A DNA stretch of 64,000 bases from assembly GCA_017412055.1 (NCBI GenBank), contig JAFQOW010000011.1, positions 1-64,000 of the forward strand, written 5' to 3'. This document shows, in pieces, positions 60,261 through 64,000 of this stretch (position 1 is its first letter; each line of letters opens with the position of its first letter). The stretch comes from Lachnospiraceae bacterium (GTDB taxonomy: Bacteria > Bacillota > Clostridia > Lachnospirales > Lachnospiraceae). A program made the position numbers and the translations under genes. The notes beneath the pieces are model-generated. The model was not told the origin of the DNA, ran no database searches, and saw only the letters and a program-made list of their open reading frames with translations.

Positions 60261-61553
60261 ATGAAGAAAAGATTATTATCACTCGCACTCGTGAGTGTAC
60301 TTGCTCTTTCATCTATCGTAGGATGTTCAGGCAAGAAGGAAAAGGAAGAGAAGGGTTCAGTTTACTACCTTAGCTTCAAGCCAGAGCAGGATGAGCAGTG
60401 GAAAGCTTTAGCAAAGGCTTACGAGGAGAAGACAGGCGTTGAAGTTACAGTTGTAACAGCAGCATCTGGTACATACGAGACAACATTAGCTTCAGAAATC
60501 CAGAAAGATGAAGCACCAACATTATTCCAGGTTAACGGACCTGTAGGTCTTGCTACATGGAAAGATTACTGCTACGATATGTCAGGTTCAGACTTCTACA
60601 AGGAGTTAACATCTGATGCATACGCATTAAAGGATGGCAATGCTGTTCTTGGTGTTGCATACGTTATCGAGTCATACGGTATCATTACAAACAAGAAGTT
60701 ACTTGAGACAGCTGGTTACAAGGTAGAAGATATCACATCTTTCGCTAAGTTAAAGGAAGTTGCAGAAGATATCACAGCTCGTTCATCTGAGCTTGGTTTC
60801 TCAGCATTCTCTTCAGCAGGTATGGATTCATCTTCAGACTGGAGATTTAAGACACATCTTGCAAACCTTCCAATCTACTTCGAGTATCAGGCAGATGGAA
60901 TCGGAACAACAACAGCTATTAAGGGTACATACCTTGACAACTATCGTCAGATTTATGACCTTTATATCAACAACAGCACATGTGCTCCAAATGAGTTAGC
61001 AGCTAAGACAGGTGATGACTCTAGAAACGAGTTCCTTCAGGGTAAGGCAGTATTCTTCCAGAATGGTTCTTGGGAGTACGGTAACCTTGTAGGCGAAGGC
61101 AAGTTTGCAGATGGAGATATCACAATGCTTCCTATTTATGTAGGTGCTGGTGATGAGGCTAAGCAGGGACTTTGTACAGGTACAGAGAACTATTGGTGTG
61201 TAAACAAGGATGCTAGCAAGGAAGATATCGAAGCTACATTAGACTTCATGAAGTGGTGTGTATCTGCTGACGGTGGTGCTAGGGATATGGCTGAGAAGCT
61301 TGGTTTCGTTATCCCATTCAAGGGTGCTTCTGAGACTGCAAACGTATTCGTAAAGCAGGATATGGAGAATACAGCAGCTGGTAAGACACCAGTTTCTTGG
61401 AACTTCCCAACAATGCCATCAGAGGCTTGGAAGAACGCACTTGGTACAGCATTAACAGCTTATGCAGCTGATCAGACAGATGCTAACTGGGAAGCAGTAG
61501 TTAAGGCTTTTGTTGATGGATGGAAGTCAGAGTACGAATTATTAGGAAAGTAA
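60261..61553 (+). CDS. Maltodextrin-type substrate-binding lipoprotein
   Basis: This 430-residue family 1 solute-binding protein is a lipoprotein: signal KKRLLSLALVSVLALSSIVG and lipobox SIVGC, so lipid is attached at Cys22. The mature part has the family pattern (WKALAKAYEEKTGVEVTVVT, PTLFQVNGPVGLATW, KAVFFQNGSWEYGN, NYWCVNKD). Codon choice differs clearly from neighbours, with many C-ended codons (TAC, TTC, ATC, AAC), the mark of very high expression. GGAGG precedes the ATG. Substrate (maltose/maltodextrin) is inferred from amylase and malQ beside it. Confidence 0.9.
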   Translation: MKKRLLSLALVSVLALSSIVGCSGKKEKEEKGSVYYLSFKPEQDEQWKALAKAYEEKTGVEVTVVTAASGTYETTLASEIQKDEAPTLFQVNGPVGLATWKDYCYDMSGSDFYKELTSDAYALKDGNAVLGVAYVIESYGIITNKKLLETAGYKVEDITSFAKLKEVAEDITARSSELGFSAFSSAGMDSSSDWRFKTHLANLPIYFEYQADGIGTTTAIKGTYLDNYRQIYDLYINNSTCAPNELAAKTGDDSRNEFLQGKAVFFQNGSWEYGNLVGEGKFADGDITMLPIYVGAGDEAKQGLCTGTENYWCVNKDASKEDIEATLDFMKWCVSADGGARDMAEKLGFVIPFKGASETANVFVKQDMENTAAGKTPVSWNFPTMPSEAWKNALGTALTAYAADQTDANWEAVVKAFVDGWKSEYELLGK

Positions 61554-61586
61554 TTCTGGATAATACATTCTAAGATAATTTTATAG

Positions 61587-61617
61587 GGACAGGCAGGTGA
61601 CCTGCCTGTCCGTTTTA
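61587..61617 (+). terminator. Intercistronic hairpin after the binding-protein gene
   Basis: GGACAGGCAG (61587-61596) pairs with CTGCCTGTCC (61602-61611), loop GTGAC, followed by GTTTTAT. A partial terminator/3' stabiliser here would give more binding protein than permease, as in other sugar transporters. Confidence 0.75.
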
Positions 61618-61644
61618 TATTCTAAAATTTTAAGGAGGTTTGGA

Positions 61645-62520
61645 ATGCAAGAAAAGGTAATAAAAAGATATTGGCCGATATTCGTAATTCCAACATTAGG
61701 AGCCTTTGCTATCGGCTTTATATGGCCATTTATACAAGGTGTATATTTATCGTTTTGTAGTTTTACTACAATTGAAAAAAATAAGTGGGTAGGACTTGAT
61801 AACTACATTCGTGCATTAGGATTAGATAAGGATTTTAAGGATCCATCTCCTCTTACAGATTCGTTGTGGTTTACTGTAGCATTTGCTATTGTATCCATTG
61901 TATTGATAAATGTTATTGCGTTTATATTTGCGTTAGTATTGACTAGAGGCTTAAAGGGAACTAACATTTTTAGAACAATCTTCTTTATGCCTAATCTTAT
62001 CGGTGGTGTAGTACTTGGTTATATTTGGAAAGTACTTATTAACTGTGTGCTCTTATTAGTAGGAGAGCCACTATTGGCATTGAATTCAACTGCGGGCTTC
62101 TGGGGACTTATAATCCTTATGGTATGGCAGCAGGTAGGATATATGATGATTATTTACATTGCAGGTTTGCAGTCTATTCCGGAATCGCTCATTGAGGCGG
62201 CACAGATTGATGGTGCTACTTCAATGCAGACATTATTTAAGATTAAGCTTCCTATGGTGATGTCATCAATTACAATTTGTGTATTCCTTACACTTACTAA
62301 TTCATTTAAGCTCTTTGACCAGAATATGGCACTTACTAATGGTGATCCGGCTAATAGTACAACTATGTTGGCTCTCAACATTTATAAGACATTCTATGAT
62401 AGAATTGGTGCTAGCTGGAAGGGTCTTGGTCAGGCAAAGGCTGTTTTATTTAGTATTCTTGTTATTGGAATATCACTTATCCAGCTTAAAGCAACTAGAA
62501 GTAAGGAGGTACAGCAATAA
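61645..62520 (+). CDS. Sugar ABC transporter permease, MalF-type
   Basis: This 291-residue permease has six predicted helices and the EAA loop IEAAQIDGATSMQTLFKIKLPM, which docks on the ATPase. The N-terminus KRYWPIFVIPTLGAFAIGF is typical of UgpA/MalF-type permeases of Gram-positive bacteria (short, without the large MalF loop). The start is ATG 61645 behind AAGGAGG (61632-61638); the frame is open back to 61597, through the hairpin. No ATPase gene follows; a shared MsmK-type ATPase elsewhere is likely. Confidence 0.9.
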   Translation: MQEKVIKRYWPIFVIPTLGAFAIGFIWPFIQGVYLSFCSFTTIEKNKWVGLDNYIRALGLDKDFKDPSPLTDSLWFTVAFAIVSIVLINVIAFIFALVLTRGLKGTNIFRTIFFMPNLIGGVVLGYIWKVLINCVLLLVGEPLLALNSTAGFWGLIILMVWQQVGYMMIIYIAGLQSIPESLIEAAQIDGATSMQTLFKIKLPMVMSSITICVFLTLTNSFKLFDQNMALTNGDPANSTTMLALNIYKTFYDRIGASWKGLGQAKAVLFSILVIGISLIQLKATRSKEVQQ

Positions 62521-63365
62521 TGAAAAAGAAAAGAACGATTTCAGATATTATTGTTACGCTTATAATGACAGTTATGGCGTTAACCTTCGTTTATCCTATA
62601 TTTATGGTTTTAATTAACTCGTTTAAAGCAAATACATCTATTTCAACTGACAGCGTATTTCAGTTGCCAGATGAAGCTAGCTTTGTAGGTTTAAAGAACT
62701 ATGTTTACGCTCTTGAAGCTAAGGGATTCTTTGATAGTTTCATATATAGCTTATTTATAACTGTATCTTCAGTTTTGGCTATTTGTATCTGCTGTTCAAT
62801 GTGTGCATGGTTTATTACACGTGTTAAAGGTGTAATATCAAGTGCATTGTACTACTTATTTGTTTTCTCAATGGTAGTGCCATTCCAGATGGTAATGTTT
62901 ACATTGTCAAAGACAGCTGATAAGCTTGACTTTAACACTCCATGGAATATTTGGATAATTTACTTGGGATTTGGTGCAGGCTTGGCGGTATTTATGTTTA
63001 CAGGTTTCATGAAGACTATTCCTCTTGAAATCGAAGAGGCAGCTATGATTGATGGTTGTAATCCTCTTCAGACATATTTTAAGGTAGTTATGCCTATGCT
63101 TAAGCCAACTATGGTATCAGTTGCTATTCTTGAGGCTATGTGGGTTTGGAACGATTACTTACTTCCAACACTTGTACTTGATATCAAGGAATATCAGACT
63201 ATACCTATGCTTATCCAGACATCATTCAAGGGTGGTTATGGTAGAGTAGAGATGGGTGCTATGATGGCATGTATTATGCTTACAGTTATCCCAATCGTTA
63301 TTGTTTATCTCTTAGGACAGAAGCACATCATCAAGGGTGTTGCTGCAGGTGCGGTTAAGGGTTAA
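62520..63365 (+). CDS. Sugar ABC transporter permease, MalG-type
   Basis: This 281-residue permease has six predicted helices and the EAA loop IEEAAMIDGCNPLQTYFKVVMPML. It starts with the overlap TAATG on the previous gene, with GGAGGT upstream. It pairs with the MalF-type protein to form the channel for maltodextrins delivered by the lipoprotein. Confidence 0.92.
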   Translation: MKKKRTISDIIVTLIMTVMALTFVYPIFMVLINSFKANTSISTDSVFQLPDEASFVGLKNYVYALEAKGFFDSFIYSLFITVSSVLAICICCSMCAWFITRVKGVISSALYYLFVFSMVVPFQMVMFTLSKTADKLDFNTPWNIWIIYLGFGAGLAVFMFTGFMKTIPLEIEEAAMIDGCNPLQTYFKVVMPMLKPTMVSVAILEAMWVWNDYLLPTLVLDIKEYQTIPMLIQTSFKGGYGRVEMGAMMACIMLTVIPIVIVYLLGQKHIIKGVAAGAVKG

Positions 63366-63382
63366 AGATTCTAAATTTAATA

Positions 63383-64000
63383 ATGGGAGTGATTATTATC
63401 AGAGCAAGTGGTATTTTAATGCATTTGTCCTCACTTCCTGCACCGTACGGCATAGGAACAATGGGACAATGTGCAAGAGATTTTGTAGATTTTTTAAAAA
63501 AAGCGGGACAGAGCTACTGGCAGATACTGCCAGTATGTCCTACTAGTTACGGTGATTCTCCATATCAGTCCTTTTCTACATTTGCAGGAAATCCATATTT
63601 TATAGATTTGGATATGCTTGAAGCTGAAGGATTACTTGAAGCCTCAGAGTATAAAAATGTAGACTGGGAATGTGCTCCATATAAGGTTAATTATGGAGCG
63701 CTTTATGAGAAGAGATATCCTCTTTTGAAAATTGCATTTAAACGTTTTGTGGAAAAAAACGAAGATGATTTGAAAGAAGCATATAAAGTTTTTTGCGACG
63801 AGAATGCTTTTTGGATTGATGATTATGCATTGTTTATGACTATTAAAGGTTTAAATGATGGTGTGTCTTGGATAGAGTGGCCAGAGAATTTGAAAAAGAG
63901 AGATGCAGCTTCTTTGGAGAAAGTGGTATCGGAAAATAAAGAAGAGATAGACTTCTGGAAGTTCTTACAGTATTTCTTCTTCAAACAGTGGAAAGAACTT
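63383..64000 (+). CDS. malQ: 4-alpha-glucanotransferase (MalQ), 5' part
   Basis: The gene runs off the window; about 200 residues are visible. GH77 N-terminal pattern: RASGILMHLSSLPAPYGIGT, FVDFLKKAGQSYWQILPVCP, GDSPYQSFSTFAGNPYFIDL, WIDDYALFMTIK. MalQ disproportionates maltodextrins in the cytosol, completing the pathway. The start is unclear: SD-like GGGAGTG (63385-63391) would place the start at ATC 63398, where homologues have ATG. The in-frame ATG 63383 used here overlaps that site and has none of its own; GTG 63389 is inside it. Confidence 0.9.
   Translation, partial: MGVIIIRASGILMHLSSLPAPYGIGTMGQCARDFVDFLKKAGQSYWQILPVCPTSYGDSPYQSFSTFAGNPYFIDLDMLEAEGLLEASEYKNVDWECAPYKVNYGALYEKRYPLLKIAFKRFVEKNEDDLKEAYKVFCDENAFWIDDYALFMTIKGLNDGVSWIEWPENLKKRDAASLEKVVSENKEEIDFWKFLQYFFFKQWKEL

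Noticed and set aside
61597-61644. Longer start for the MalF-type permease (TTG-initiated, from 61597)
   Set aside because: The extension lies within the hairpin and before the AAGGAGG at 61632-61638, which clearly serves ATG 61645.
63337-63546. Short plus-strand frame over the malG/malQ junction
   Set aside because: It overlaps the ends of two confident genes in another frame and has no ribosome binding site of its own.

Overview
The window looks like chromosomal DNA from a low-GC, anaerobic Firmicute of the Lachnospiraceae (Butyrivibrio/Pseudobutyrivibrio/Roseburia-like). This is inferred from the AT-rich coding sequence, strong AGGAGG ribosome binding sites, short operons with near-consensus sigma-A promoters, MutS2/YhaM/RlmD/DegV/TrmL housekeeping proteins of clostridial type, giant secreted proteins, and an extracellular starch-degradation locus. 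No species assignment can be made from the sequence alone.

Layout. (1) 1-6.4 kb: a bacteriocin locus. It holds a double-glycine-leader peptide, a three-gene ABC exporter that is probably immunity, a peptidase-containing ABC exporter and a HlyD-type accessory protein. (2) 6.4-21.3 kb: mostly core genes. These are a P1-family peptidase, tRNA-Phe, a large GGDEF/EAL protein that ends in a LamG-like domain, lrgAB, a HAD phosphatase, a DegV protein, an AIR-synthase-like protein, trmL, mutS2, yhaM and rlmD. (3) 21.3-35.8 kb: an accessory island bounded on the left by the 3' end of rlmD and on the right by a deleted serine recombinase whose 3' end repeats the rlmD 3' end. It carries an AgrC/AgrA-like two-component system, two tandem copies of a four-gene ABC cassette plus the remnant of a third, and a graveyard of truncated genes next to an XRE regulator and an ORF6N protein containing 27-bp palindromes. 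(4) 35.9-51.0 kb: an envelope region with a two-gene operon encoding secreted proteins of about 2507 and 2012 residues, flanked by two small membrane proteins and by near-identical terminator hairpins. (5) 51.0-54.3 kb: a FtsX-type ABC exporter preceded by a structured leader RNA. (6) 54.3-64.0 kb: a starch/maltodextrin locus with alpha-amylase, a TPR-GGDEF protein, a binding lipoprotein, two permeases and the 5' part of malQ.

How the genes work together. In region 1 the peptide is predicted to be trimmed after Gly-Gly and exported by the C39-peptidase ABC protein with the HlyD partner, while the separate ABC system protects the producer. In region 3 the histidine kinase and LytTR regulator are transcribed away from the ABC cassettes. 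Two 21-bp-spaced repeats just upstream of the cassette promoter are good candidates for the regulator's binding site, so the module reads as a sensor plus a duplicated FtsX-type exporter of envelope-stress or peptide-resistance type. In region 6 the surface amylase cuts starch, the lipoprotein and two permeases import maltodextrins and MalQ processes them; the motif AGTAAACGT occurs in front of three of the transcription units or genes.

The most interesting items are the duplicated LytTR-linked four-gene cassettes with a new accessory-protein family, the rlmD/recombinase attachment-like repeats, the leader RNA before the ABC exporter, the 27-bp palindromes in the ORF6N gene, the cytosolic GGDEF-EAL-LamG protein, the giant surface protein pair, and the diguanylate cyclase embedded in the starch locus.
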